From NCBI RefSeq assembly GCF_025629245.1, contig NZ_JANZXN010000020.1, forward strand, positions 54,376-118,375: a stretch of 64,000 nucleotides of DNA. Reading direction: 5' to 3'. Shown here in pieces: positions 36,951 to 46,258 of the stretch (positions are counted from its first letter, which is position 1; each line of letters opens with the position of its first letter). This DNA comes from Natronobiforma cellulositropha. GTDB lineage: Archaea; Halobacteriota; Halobacteria; Halobacteriales; Natrialbaceae. Made by a program: the position numbers and the translations under genes. The notes under the pieces were generated by a model, which worked only from the letters and a program-made list of their open reading frames with translations, did not search any database and had not been told where the DNA came from.

Positions 36951-38552
36951 GTGGGGATCGAACTCACGAACAGACAGATGACAGCCACCGATACAGAAGC
37001 TGACGAGCGGGAGGGGGATCACCGAGAAGTACCGGACGGCGTCCGAGCGGGCGCGCTCGAGCGACGCCGCTACTTGCAGTTGCTCGGCGTCGCATCGCTG
37101 CTCGGCGGGGGCGTCGTCGGCTCGGCCGCCGGGGAGGAGACGGGCTGGAACGAGGGACCGACCGTCGAGCTGAGCGAGGTCGACCGCGACGCGACGGCGT
37201 GGGAGGACGCCGCAGACGAACGGATCGAGACCCATCGAACCGCACCGCTGGCCGTCGACGTGACCGACAGCGAGGGGCGAGCGCTCGAGGGTGCCGAGGT
37301 AGAAATCGAGATGCAGGCGCACACCTACGGTTTCGGCACGGCGGTGAACGCCCCGCTGTTGCTCGAGGACTCGGCCGACGCCGACACCTACCGCGAGTAC
37401 GTCCCGGAACTGTTCAACAAGGGCGTCCTGGAGAACCACCACAAGTGGCGCTTCTTCGAGGAGAACCAGGAGACCGCGGACGAGGCGACCGAGTGGCTCC
37501 TCGAGCGCGGCCTCAGACTGCGCGGGCACACCTGTCTGTGGGCGAACGTCGACGCCTACGCGGTCCCCGCCGACGTCGAGGAGGCGCTCGAGGAGGGCGA
37601 CGGCGAACACGTCCGCGAGCGGACGCTCGAGCACATCGAGACGATCATCGCCCACTACGGCGACGACATCGAGGAGTGGGACGTCGTCAACGAGGCCATC
37701 CACGAGACGTCGTTCATCACGGCGGTCGACGGCTCGGTCAACCCGGTCGAGGCTCCGATCCTCGCCGAGTGGTACGAGACCGCCGAGGCGGCTGCCGCCG
37801 AGGAGGGCGTCTCCATCGCGGTAAACGACTACAACGTCCTCGTCGGCCCACACACCTCGACGCGCAACAGCTACAAAAGCCAGATCGAGTTCCTCCTCGA
37901 GGAGGGCATCGACCTCGGCGCCATTGGTCTCCAGAGCCACTTCGGCACCGCGAGTCGTCTGAGTCCCGACGAGGTACTCGAGGCGCTCAACGAGTACGCA
38001 GCCTACGGCATCGAGATCAAATCGACCGAGTTCGACACCTACCAGGGAAGCTGGGACTCCTCGGAAGCGCAAGCAGAGTTCTTCTACGAGTTCCTGAAGA
38101 CGTTCTACAGCCACCCCGCCACGGCGGACTTCCTCATGTGGGGCTTCTGGGACGGCGAGCACTGGGGCGACGACGCGCCGCTGTTCTACGAGGACTGGAC
38201 GCCGAAACCCGCCTACGACGTCTGGATGGAGCTGGTCTACGACGAGTGGTGGACCGACGAAGCCGGTGAGACGGACGGCGAGGGAACCTACGGGACCCAG
38301 GGGTTCCACGGCGAGTACCAGATCACCGCGAGCTACGACGGGGAGACGAGAACGGTCGAGACGACGCTCGAGGAGGGCGGGACGACGGTGACGGTCGACC
38401 TCGACGTCGAGACCGAGAGCGAGAGCGACGACGCAACCGATTCGGTACCGGGCCTGGGCATCGTCTCCGGTCTCGTTGGCATCGGTGCTGGAGTCGGGTA
38501 CGCCCTCGCGAAGCAGGTCCGAACGGCAGACGCAGACGAGGAGCATACATAG
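36951..38552 (+). CDS. Cell-surface GH10 endo-xylanase with Tat signal and C-terminal anchor
   Basis: 533 residues from GTG 36951 (ATG 36978 is an alternative). The Tat motif is RRRYLQLLG (38-46). A short beta-domain with LAVDVTDSEGRALEGAEVEIEMQAHTYGFGTAV resembles the region preceding plant-type GH10 domains. The catalytic barrel has RGHTCLWANV, acid/base Glu248 in EEWDVVNEAIHE, IGLQSHF, nucleophile Glu360 in STEFDTY, and MWGFWDGEHWGDDAPLF. A small beta-module (GTQGFHGEYQITASYDGETR) precedes the tail VPGLGIVSGLVGIGAG followed by basic KQVR, a membrane-spanning or sorting-type C-terminus. It should start xylan breakdown outside the cell, complementing the cytoplasmic GH10 at 9702. Confidence 0.9.
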   Translation: MGIELTNRQMTATDTEADEREGDHREVPDGVRAGALERRRYLQLLGVASLLGGGVVGSAAGEETGWNEGPTVELSEVDRDATAWEDAADERIETHRTAPLAVDVTDSEGRALEGAEVEIEMQAHTYGFGTAVNAPLLLEDSADADTYREYVPELFNKGVLENHHKWRFFEENQETADEATEWLLERGLRLRGHTCLWANVDAYAVPADVEEALEEGDGEHVRERTLEHIETIIAHYGDDIEEWDVVNEAIHETSFITAVDGSVNPVEAPILAEWYETAEAAAAEEGVSIAVNDYNVLVGPHTSTRNSYKSQIEFLLEEGIDLGAIGLQSHFGTASRLSPDEVLEALNEYAAYGIEIKSTEFDTYQGSWDSSEAQAEFFYEFLKTFYSHPATADFLMWGFWDGEHWGDDAPLFYEDWTPKPAYDVWMELVYDEWWTDEAGETDGEGTYGTQGFHGEYQITASYDGETRTVETTLEEGGTTVTVDLDVETESESDDATDSVPGLGIVSGLVGIGAGVGYALAKQVRTADADEEHT

Positions 38553-38931
38553 CACACACGCGTTCCATATCACAGAAAATCATTCCCTATTTTCGAAGAG
38601 GTGTGTTCTATTACCGTCTCCCAACGCACCGAGCGCGAGCAGCCCTGCTCTTCGAGCAGAGGATTACAATCGTATGCTTGTAACTGATGTGGCCGACTCC
38701 CGCAGCGACCGCGCTCGAGGTTCTAACCGCCCGGACGAGAGGGGTCTCGACAGGAATACGCCCCCAGACAGTGGCGGCTGATCCACTCATAGAGAACGGG
38801 TGACGAGCGCTCGGCCGGGCCGGCACGCACCGCTCTCGGGAGCAAGTCCCTCGGTCCGCGACTTCCGCCTGACGCGTGCGCGCGCTACCGATGTCAGAAC
38901 TACTATTACGTCCGATCACGAGCGTTCAGGC
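38553..38931. other. Intergenic region with operator candidate upstream of GH3
   Basis: 379 nt. It holds an AT-rich stretch with CCCTATTTTCG near 38585-38596 (possible xylanase terminator), the palindrome at 38663-38684, and TACTATTACG near 38901-38910, the likely TATA region for GH3. No gene supported. Confidence 0.5.
38663..38684. promoter_or_regulatory. Palindromic operator candidate, site 4 (GH3)
   Basis: ATTACA, inner ATCGTATGCT, TGTAAC: one arm base differs from the other three sites. It is 248 nt upstream of the GH3 start and 111 nt past the secreted xylanase stop. Confidence 0.6.
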
Positions 38932-41253
38932 GTGACACGAGAATCTAGCGAACCCAGGTACCGGGACGAGACGGCGTCGACGGAGGCACGCGTCGAGGAC
39001 CTGCTCTCGCGGATGACGCTCGAGGAGAAGGCCGCCCAGCTCGGCTCGGTCAACGCCGAGCGCGTACTCGAGGGAACCGAGGTCGACCGAGAGGCCGCAA
39101 AAGAGTGGCTCGAGCACGGCATCGGCCACTTGACGCGTATCGGCGGCGAGGGTGGACTCTCGCCGACCGACGCGGCGCGCGTGACCAACGAGTTACAGGA
39201 GCTACTCGCCGAAACCCGCCTCGGCGTACCCGCCATCCCCCACGAGGAGTGTCTCAGCGGCTACATGGGGCCGGAGGCGACGACGTTCCCACAGATGATC
39301 GGCATGGCGAGCACCTGGAACCCCGACCTCCTCCAGGAGGTCACCCAGACCATCCGCGGCGAACTCGAGGGCATCGGGACGGTTCACGCGCTCTCACCCG
39401 TCCTCGACGTCGCCCGTGACCTCCGCTGGGGCCGGGTCGAGGAGACCTTCGGCGAGGACCCCTACATGGTCGCCGAGATGGCGCGCTCGTACGTCACTGG
39501 TCTCCAGGGCGAGGGCCGAGACGACGGCATCACGGCCACGCTGAAACACTTCGTCGGCCACGGGGCGACCGACGGCGGGAAGAACCGTTCCTCGCTCAAC
39601 GTCGGCATGCGCGAACTGCGTGAGACGCACCTCTTCCCCTACGAGGCCGTCATCAGCGAAGCGAACGCCGAATCGGTGATGAACGCCTACCACGACATCG
39701 ACGGCGTCCCCTGTGCGAGTTCCGAGTGGCTCCTGACGGACGTCTTACGCGGCGAGTTCGGCTTCGACGGCACTGTCGTCTCCGACTACTACAGCGTCCG
39801 CCACCTCGTGACCGAACACGGCACCGCGAACACCAAACGCGAGGCGGGCGTCGCCTGTCTCGAGGCCGGCCTCGACGTCGAGTTGCCCTACACCGAGTAC
39901 TACGGCGAGCACCTCGTCGAGGCCGTCGAGGCGGGCGAACTCACCGAAGAGACGCTCGACGCGTCCGTCCGGCGCGTCCTCACCGAGAAGATCGAGAAGG
40001 GCGTCTTCGACGACCCCGAAATCGACGCCGAGGCGGCCGCAGACGCCTTCCACACCGACGCGGCCCAAGAGGTCAACGCCCGCGCCGCCCGCGAGTCGAT
40101 CGTCCTCCTCAAAAACGAGGACGACCTCCTCCCCCTCGACGTCGGCTCCGTCGCCGTCGTCGGCCCGAAAGCCGACGACAAGAAAGAACTCATGGGCGAC
40201 TACGCCTACGCCGCCCACTACCCCGAAGAGGAGTACGAATCCGACGCCATCACCCCGCTGGCCGCACTCGAGTCGCGCGACGGGCTCGAGGTCCACCACG
40301 AACTGGGCTGTACCATCTCCGGCCCCTCGACCGACGGCTTCGACGCGGCGCTCGAGGCGGCAGAAGGCGCGGACGTCGCACTCGCGTTCGTCGGCGCTCG
40401 CTCGGCCGTCGACTTCTCCGACGTCGACGAAGAACAGCGCAAGAAGCCGAGCGTCCCCACCAGCGGCGAGGGCTGTGATATGACCGACCTCGGCCTGCCG
40501 GGCGTCCAGGAGGAACTCGTCGAGACGCTCGCCGAGACCGACACCCCGCTCGTCGTCGTCATCGTCAGCGGCAAGCCACACGCGATCGAATCCATCGCCG
40601 AGCGTGCCCCCGCCATCGTCCAGGCGTGGCTCCCCGGCGACGACGGCGGTCCCGCGATCACCGACGTGCTCTTCGGCGCGTACAACCCCGGCGGGAAACT
40701 CCCCGTCTCGCTGCCGAAGTCCGTCGGCCAGCTCCCGGTCTACTACAACCGCAAGGCCAACACCGCCAACAAAGACTACGTCTACACCGACGCAGCGCCC
40801 GTCTACCCGTTCGGCCACGGTCTGAGCTACACCGAGTTCGAGTACGCGGACGTCGAACTCTCCGCCGACGCCATCACCCCGCTCGAGCGCGTCACCGCGA
40901 GCGTCACCGTCACCAACACCGGCGACGTCGCCGGCGACGAGATCGTCCAGCTCTACACCCACGCGGCCAACCCGAGCCAGGCCCGCCCCGTCCAGGAACT
41001 CCGGGGCTTCCAGCGCGTCTCGCTCGAGCCCGGCGAGTCCGCACGCGTCTCCTTCGACCTCTCGGCGACGCAGCTCGCCTTCCACGACCTCGACATGAAC
41101 CTCGCCGTCGAGACCGGACCCTACGAGGTCCGCATCGGCCGCTCGGCCGCCGACATCGTCGAGACGCTCGATCTCGAGATCACCGACTCGAAGGTCGTCC
41201 CGAAGACCGCACGCACCTACTACACCGAGACGAGCGTCGAACCGCTCGAGTGA
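38932..41253 (+). CDS. GH3 beta-xylosidase/beta-glucosidase
   Basis: 773 residues from GTG 38932. The N-terminal TIM barrel has RMTLEEKAAQLGS, LKHFVGHGATDGGKN and the nucleophile Asp285 in GTVVSDYYSV. The alpha/beta sandwich (about 360-590) has ESIVLLKNEDDLLPLD and WLPGDDGGPAITDVLFGAYNPGGKLPVS, and a C-terminal fibronectin-III-like domain follows (about 640-750). There is no signal peptide, so it trims imported oligosaccharides. The upstream shared palindrome and the xylan context favour beta-xylosidase. A TATTA box about 27 nt upstream supports a leaderless GTG start. Confidence 0.92.
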   Translation: MTRESSEPRYRDETASTEARVEDLLSRMTLEEKAAQLGSVNAERVLEGTEVDREAAKEWLEHGIGHLTRIGGEGGLSPTDAARVTNELQELLAETRLGVPAIPHEECLSGYMGPEATTFPQMIGMASTWNPDLLQEVTQTIRGELEGIGTVHALSPVLDVARDLRWGRVEETFGEDPYMVAEMARSYVTGLQGEGRDDGITATLKHFVGHGATDGGKNRSSLNVGMRELRETHLFPYEAVISEANAESVMNAYHDIDGVPCASSEWLLTDVLRGEFGFDGTVVSDYYSVRHLVTEHGTANTKREAGVACLEAGLDVELPYTEYYGEHLVEAVEAGELTEETLDASVRRVLTEKIEKGVFDDPEIDAEAAADAFHTDAAQEVNARAARESIVLLKNEDDLLPLDVGSVAVVGPKADDKKELMGDYAYAAHYPEEEYESDAITPLAALESRDGLEVHHELGCTISGPSTDGFDAALEAAEGADVALAFVGARSAVDFSDVDEEQRKKPSVPTSGEGCDMTDLGLPGVQEELVETLAETDTPLVVVIVSGKPHAIESIAERAPAIVQAWLPGDDGGPAITDVLFGAYNPGGKLPVSLPKSVGQLPVYYNRKANTANKDYVYTDAAPVYPFGHGLSYTEFEYADVELSADAITPLERVTASVTVTNTGDVAGDEIVQLYTHAANPSQARPVQELRGFQRVSLEPGESARVSFDLSATQLAFHDLDMNLAVETGPYEVRIGRSAADIVETLDLEITDSKVVPKTARTYYTETSVEPLE

Positions 41254-41838
41254 GCCGGCGCTCGGGATCGTGTTCTCTCGACGCATATTGTGTCGATCGT
41301 GTTCTCACAACACATATTGTGCCCTAACTAGTGGTCGTCGGGACGAGTCAGCGATACGTCGGCCGTCGCGCCGCTGGATCTTCTCGAGAGGGGGAAATCA
41401 GCCGTCGGTCGGATCACGAGCCGACGAGTGGACGTGCGAGAGAAGTGACGGGGCGCTGAACTATCCGCCACAGTACAGTCTTTCGAACAGGTCGAAATGG
41501 ACCGAGGTATCGCCTTACGCCACGCCGAGAGCGAGCGTTTGGTCGTGACCAAATCGGAGAGGAACGCCCCCTTTCGTACGGAGGTGAACGCCCAAAATGT
41601 GACAGGCCTACGTCTGTAACGATTCGTCGCCCGCCCAGCAGAAACAGTCGTATTTCTGTACATTCGTTTGCTATGGCCAAACGGACGCAGCTCGGTCCGT
41701 CTCGGGAAGCGAAGAATCAAACGACGAACCCGTGAGCAGCCTTCCGAGCGGTTCAGTCGAAAGGAGGTATAGATAATACAATACAGACAGAATAAAACTT
41801 ATCAGTCCTGTCGAGAATCGTAGGTCGGTGTCCGAGTC
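41254..41838. other. Intergenic region upstream of pectate lyase
   Basis: 585 nt. It contains the 27-bp direct repeat pair (41266-41321) and an AT-rich promoter zone with AATAAAACTTA at 41791-41801, which predicts a start site near 41822 and a short leader for the pectate lyase. Frames in between are Arg/Ser-rich and not called. Confidence 0.5.
41266..41321 (+). repeat. 27-bp imperfect direct repeat pair after GH3
   Basis: Copies at 41266-41292 and 41295-41321 begin GATCGTGTTCTC and end CATATTGTG, differing at three positions, with a 29-bp period. The second copy also contains CACAA and TTGTG as an inverted pair. They start 12 nt past the GH3 stop. Terminator, RNA-processing or protein-binding roles are possible. 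Confidence 0.6.
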
Positions 41839-44049
41839 ATGAGACAGAGCAGACGGACGTTTATCAGAGCCGTCGGTGCCAGTAGTATCGGGGCCATCGC
41901 CGCGAGCGCTGGCGCGACGACGGCGACGAGCGAGGTGTCGGTGACAGGCGGCGGGAGCGACATCTGGGACGAAGCTGACGAGTTCCACTACTACTTCGCC
42001 GAGCTCGAGGGTGACTTCGACGTCGTCGTTCGCGTCGACGACCAGGAGCACACCGACGAGTGGGCGAAAGCAGGGCTGATGGCCAGGGCGTCGCTCGCCG
42101 ACGACGCGGCGAACGTGCTGGTTCGGACGACCCCCGGACACGAGACCTCGGTACAGTGGCGGCCGGCAGCGGGTGCGGAGGCGCGAAGCACGACATCGGA
42201 AGCCGGCGAAGGTATCAGCGCGGTCGACGGCGGAACGCTCGACGTCCGGTGGCAACGGCTGGTTCGCACCGGTGAGACGGTCCGTGCCTACGGCAGCGAG
42301 CATCCCGGCGAGTGGACGCTGCTCGCAGAGCTACCGGGCGACGAACTCGAGTTGCCCGGGGAGCTACTCGTCGGACTCGCGGTCACGAGTGCCGCCTCCG
42401 GTACACGCAACACGACGACGTTCTCGGACCTGAGCGGGGTTTCACCGACGCACAACGGAGACGTTGGGTCGGTGTCGGCCGCCGGCAGCGTCAGTGATCC
42501 CGAGAGCCAGCCAGTCGAGCCAACGCCGCCGCCAGCGGAGACGCCCGCCGTCGACGATGGCCAGGTTCTCATCAACGACGTGAGCGCGCTCTCGCCGAGT
42601 TCACCCATCGCGGTCAGCGACGGCTTCGCAGACCTCGAGTGGCTGACCGAGGGACCGCTCGCCGTCGTCCGCGTGACGAACCTGAACGCCGACGGCGAGG
42701 GGTCGTTCAAGTGGGCCTGTGAGGTCGGCTACGACGAACTCGAGAACGGAGACGCGGGTCGGCGGATCATCGTCTTCGAAGTGGGTGGCGTGATCGACCT
42801 TGCAGACACCGACATCCAGGCCGAACGGAAGCACATCTACGTCGCCGGTCAGACCGCCCCACCGCCGGGGATCACGATCGTCCGGGCGAGCAAGCCGGGT
42901 CTCGAGTTCGACGAAGAGAACCAGATCGTCCAGCACATCCGTTCGCTGCCGGGCGACGAGATCAGCGACCCTGCGGACGCGATCGTCGCGGGCGACAACG
43001 CACACAACGTCGTCTTCGACCACTGTACCGCCCTCTGGGGGACCGAGGAGTCGATGTCCGTCAACGCGGGGTCGGTCAGCGAGAACTTCACGTTCTCGAA
43101 CAACCTGCTCGCCGAGCCGCTGTTCGATTCGCCGGTCCACAGCAGCGACGATACCCGTGCCTACGGCACCCTCCTCGGGAACGACGCCGACCGACTCGCG
43201 CTGCTCGGCAACCTCTACGCACACACCTGGAGTCGCAACCCGCGACTCAAAGGCGGCACCCAGGCGACGGTCGCGAACAACGTCTGGTACAACTTCGAAC
43301 GCGGGAGTTCCCTCGGCGGAGACGTCGACGCGCCGAACTACGTCAACTACGTCGGCAACCGCTACATCGCCGGCGACGCCTCGGACACGGGTCGTCCGAT
43401 CGTCTACACCTACCAGAGCGGCGGTCCCGACCTCAACGTCCACGTCGGGGAGAACTACCTCGACGAGGGCTACACCATGCTCGAGGAGCACAGCGGTCCC
43501 TTCGTCGTCCACGACGACCCCATCGAGACCTACTGGCCCGACGGCTTCACCCCGCTCGAGGGCGACCCCTACGAACAGGTGCTAGCCAACGCAGGTGCCC
43601 GCCCGGCCGAGCGACTCGAGGTCGAAGAACGGATTCTCGCATCCGTCGAGAACCGCACCGGTTCGATCGTCGACAGCCAGGCAGACGTCGGCGGCTACCC
43701 CGATCTCGAGCCGACCTACCGGGCACTCGAGATTCCCGACGGGGACATCAGTGGCTGGCTCGCCCAGCACACGCGGGCGGTCGAACGCGGGGAGGTCCCG
43801 CCCGGCGAAGAGCCGCCGGAACCCGACGCACCGGACGTCACCGGCGACGGCAACCCGGCCCAGGACCTCACCGGTGACGGCCGCTACGAAGACGTCACCG
43901 GCGACGGCCAGTTCGGTTTCAACGACGTCGTCACCTTCTTCGACGAACACACGGGCGAAACCGTCCAGAACAACGTCGAGTACTTCGACTTCAGCGGCGA
44001 TGGACGTGTGGGCTTCACCGACGTGATCGCCCTCTTCGAACGCCTGTAG
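41839..44049 (+). CDS. Tat-exported pectate lyase with dockerin-like calcium repeats
   Basis: 736 residues. Tat signal SRRTFIRAVGASS (RR at 5-6). Residues about 35-210 form a beta-sandwich of laminin-G/DUF1349 type (WDEADEFHYYFAELEGDFDVVVRV, TTFSDLSGVS). After a Pro/Glu linker comes a right-handed parallel beta-helix of the polysaccharide lyase 1 type: GRRIIVFEVGGVIDL, ITIVRASKPG, NVVFDHCTALWGTEES and NLYAHTWSRNPRLKGG. The C-terminal 68 residues hold DVTGDG, DLTGDG and DVTGDG loops, then FDFSGDGRVGFTDVI, resembling type I dockerin or EF-hand repeats. It should cleave pectic polymers outside the cell; unsaturated galacturonides could feed the GH4/UxaC branch. The repeats may bind Ca2+ or a surface partner. 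Confidence 0.88.
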   Translation: MRQSRRTFIRAVGASSIGAIAASAGATTATSEVSVTGGGSDIWDEADEFHYYFAELEGDFDVVVRVDDQEHTDEWAKAGLMARASLADDAANVLVRTTPGHETSVQWRPAAGAEARSTTSEAGEGISAVDGGTLDVRWQRLVRTGETVRAYGSEHPGEWTLLAELPGDELELPGELLVGLAVTSAASGTRNTTTFSDLSGVSPTHNGDVGSVSAAGSVSDPESQPVEPTPPPAETPAVDDGQVLINDVSALSPSSPIAVSDGFADLEWLTEGPLAVVRVTNLNADGEGSFKWACEVGYDELENGDAGRRIIVFEVGGVIDLADTDIQAERKHIYVAGQTAPPPGITIVRASKPGLEFDEENQIVQHIRSLPGDEISDPADAIVAGDNAHNVVFDHCTALWGTEESMSVNAGSVSENFTFSNNLLAEPLFDSPVHSSDDTRAYGTLLGNDADRLALLGNLYAHTWSRNPRLKGGTQATVANNVWYNFERGSSLGGDVDAPNYVNYVGNRYIAGDASDTGRPIVYTYQSGGPDLNVHVGENYLDEGYTMLEEHSGPFVVHDDPIETYWPDGFTPLEGDPYEQVLANAGARPAERLEVEERILASVENRTGSIVDSQADVGGYPDLEPTYRALEIPDGDISGWLAQHTRAVERGEVPPGEEPPEPDAPDVTGDGNPAQDLTGDGRYEDVTGDGQFGFNDVVTFFDEHTGETVQNNVEYFDFSGDGRVGFTDVIALFERL

Positions 44050-44128
44050 GGGTTCGAGCCACCGGCGGCTTCTCGGGGTGTAGAGCGGGTTCGCTCGAGC
44101 GCGTCGGAACAACACGGAGAGGAGAGGT

Positions 44129-44764
44129 CTAGTCGACGGTCACTGCCCGTCGAAGCGTGCGGGTCGCGGCCGCCGGATCGTCCGCAGCTGTGATCTCACT
44201 GATAACTGCGACACCTGCCGCCCCGGCTTCGACCACTGGGCGCGCGTTCTCGGCGGTGATCCCGCCAATGGCGACGACGGGGATCGACACAGCCTCGGCG
44301 ACCGCCTCGAGTCGTTCGAGTCCGATCCCGTCTTTCGACTCGTCGACGGCCTTCGACGTGGTGCCGTAGACTGCCCCGACGCCGAGGTAGTCCGCGCCGT
44401 CGGCTTCTGCACGGGTCGCCTCCGCCACCGTGGACGCCGAACAGCCGACGACCGCGTCGGCCGGCAGGAGGTCGCGTGCGACCGCCACCGGGAGGTCCGT
44501 CTGGCCGAGGTGGACGCCGTCGGCGTCGATGGCCAGCGCGAGGTCGACGCGGTCGTTGACGACGAGGGCCACGTCCGCCGCTCGAGTCAGCTCCCGGAGT
44601 TCGAGACCGAGTTCGTAGCGGCTCCGTGCGGCAGTGTCCTTCTCGCGCAACTGAACGACGTCGACGCCGCCGTCGATGGCCGCTGCGACGATCTGTGCAC
44701 TCGAGCGCCCGGCGGCGAGCGACGCCTGGGTGACGAGATAAGTCCGCCAGTCCGTGGGATTCAT
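44129..44764 (-). CDS. thiE: Thiamine-phosphate synthase
   Basis: 211 residues from ATG 44764: WRTYLVTQASLAAGRSSAQIV, VVQLREKDTAAR, VVNDRVDLALAIDADGVHLGQTDLPVA, GCSASTVAEATRAEADGADYLGVGAVYGTTSK and IGGITAENARPVVEAGAAGVAVIS, all hallmark ThiE segments. It joins hydroxymethylpyrimidine diphosphate and thiazole phosphate to thiamine phosphate. GATTAATC at 44788-44795 gives a leaderless TATA position. A housekeeping gene unrelated to the xylan island. Confidence 0.96.
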   Translation of the reverse strand: MNPTDWRTYLVTQASLAAGRSSAQIVAAAIDGGVDVVQLREKDTAARSRYELGLELRELTRAADVALVVNDRVDLALAIDADGVHLGQTDLPVAVARDLLPADAVVGCSASTVAEATRAEADGADYLGVGAVYGTTSKAVDESKDGIGLERLEAVAEAVSIPVVAIGGITAENARPVVEAGAAGVAVISEITAADDPAAATRTLRRAVTVD

Positions 44765-45277
44765 GCGTGGTACAACCCGGAGAACCCGATTAATCGCTTC
44801 GGTTCGCTCGAGCGGCGGTGAAAACGGGACGTCTCGAACGCGTGGTACACGAGAGTCACCACACATACCAGGTCAATACACATGGACTCAAAGCAATATG
44901 TCTGCTCGAAGAAGGGCGTTGTATGACTCACCATCTCGGGATACACCGTCCAGTACTGCCGGCCGCCCAGGTACAGCCACGACCCCACAGTCAACGGCTA
45001 GCGTGGTCTATCGATCGGGAGGAGTGGGAGTCGGCGTACGGCAGGAATCGACCGAAGAGAAGGGGAAAGCGCTCGGTCGAGACAGCTCCAGTCGTGTCTG
45101 TTGGACGGACTATGAGAAAATAATATAGCGGCATGTCATTACCTCGAGTGTACTAGGCAGGGTAGCCACTCCGATAATTCGAGTGTTGGCACCACTAATA
45201 CGTCGCCCAATTTATCAACGAAAGTACTGTGGTTTTATCACCAGCCACGAACGTACTGTGAGCGTGTGTAATCAGCG
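44765..45277. other. Intergenic region without a supported gene
   Basis: 513 nt between divergent thiE and the DUF5995-like gene. It holds the thiE TATA element (44788-44795) and GGTTTTATCA at 45231-45240, the likely promoter of the next gene. Frames in between are not protein-like. Confidence 0.45.
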
Positions 45278-46219
45278 ATGTCTCGGCTGAGATATTACGT
45301 TCCGATGCGGACGGAGCTGCGGGCGCTCGAGCGGACGGTCAGACATCGGTCGTATCGACGTGCGTACCAGCCCGAATCACTCGCTGACCGGTGGTCGGGA
45401 CCCGATCAGGTACTCGTCGACCTCGTGGACGAACCGTTTACGGAGATCGACGACGTGTACGATCGGTTGGAGGCAGCGGAGTCACACCTCCGCGAGCAGT
45501 GTGATCGCCGGTCGGTGTTTCTCACCATCTACGCCGAGATGACCGATGCCGTCCGCAAGGACCTCGACAACGACGTGTTCAACGATCCGGAGTGGGTGCG
45601 TGCCTACCTCGTCGAGTTCGCAGACTGGTACCGAAGAGCGCTACTCGCGTACGAGACTGGGCGGTTCGAGGAAGTGCCACACCCGTGGCGAGTCTCGTTC
45701 GAAGCCCCGGCCAACGAATCGACGCTCTACGTACAGGACGCGCTGTTGGGAATCAACGCACACATCAACTACGACCTCGCGTACACGCTGGCAGCGGTCG
45801 GCTTACAGCCCAACCGACGGGAGAAACTCGAAGATCACAACGAGATCAATCGGACACTCAACCGGCTGATCGACGTCGTCCTCGCCGAACTGGCGAACGT
45901 GTACGCGGCGGACGGCTACGCCCGCGTGAGCGAGGTTCTTGGGTCGCTCGATCACGCGTTCGTCCTACTCAGTATGGCGGAGAGTCGACGGCTCGCCTGG
46001 CAGAACGCCGTCTCGCTCGTCGATACCGACTGGGCTGTCGTCGAACGAATCGTCCGCTGGCGCATCGGCGCCGTCTCGAGCGGCGCTGCCTACTTCATCC
46101 TGACGCCGAGTACGAACCCACCGCTCATCGACACCCTCCGAACCGTCGAGAGTAGCGACCTTCCCAACGCCGACTTACATCGGGCGTGTCAGTACTGGAT
46201 CCGCGAACGCGGAGACTGA
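45278..46219 (+). CDS. DUF5995-like haloarchaeal protein of unknown function
   Basis: 313 residues, mostly alpha-helical and without signal or membrane segments. Distinct segments are REQCDRRSVFLTIYAEMTDAV, WYRRALLAYETGRFEEVPHPWRVSF and DALLGINAHINYDLAYTLAAVG, the last being the recognisable block of this family. Conserved His/Asn/Asp residues in NAHINYD could be an active or metal site, but no activity is known to me. It stands alone between thiE and a Gfo/Idh/MocA gene. Promoter GGTTTTATCA is 38-47 nt upstream. Confidence 0.72.
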   Translation: MSRLRYYVPMRTELRALERTVRHRSYRRAYQPESLADRWSGPDQVLVDLVDEPFTEIDDVYDRLEAAESHLREQCDRRSVFLTIYAEMTDAVRKDLDNDVFNDPEWVRAYLVEFADWYRRALLAYETGRFEEVPHPWRVSFEAPANESTLYVQDALLGINAHINYDLAYTLAAVGLQPNRREKLEDHNEINRTLNRLIDVVLAELANVYAADGYARVSEVLGSLDHAFVLLSMAESRRLAWQNAVSLVDTDWAVVERIVRWRIGAVSSGAAYFILTPSTNPPLIDTLRTVESSDLPNADLHRACQYWIRERGD

Positions 46220-46258
46220 ACCGACGCCTCGTGTTCGAAGGATCGAAGTGAATCAGTC

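Noticed and set aside
41328..41720. 130-codon minus-strand frame between GH3 and pectate lyase, considered as a transposase remnant
   Set aside because: Ser/Arg/Pro-rich, no DDE or other transposase motif that I recognise, and no terminal inverted repeats or target duplications seen.
44754..45128. Overlapping plus-strand frames after thiE
   Set aside because: Composition is not haloarchaeal and no promoter or motif supports them.
45248..45272. Fifth copy of the ATTACA-N10-TGTAAT palindrome before the DUF5995-like gene
   Set aside because: Only the TGTAAT half is present; the left arm does not match.
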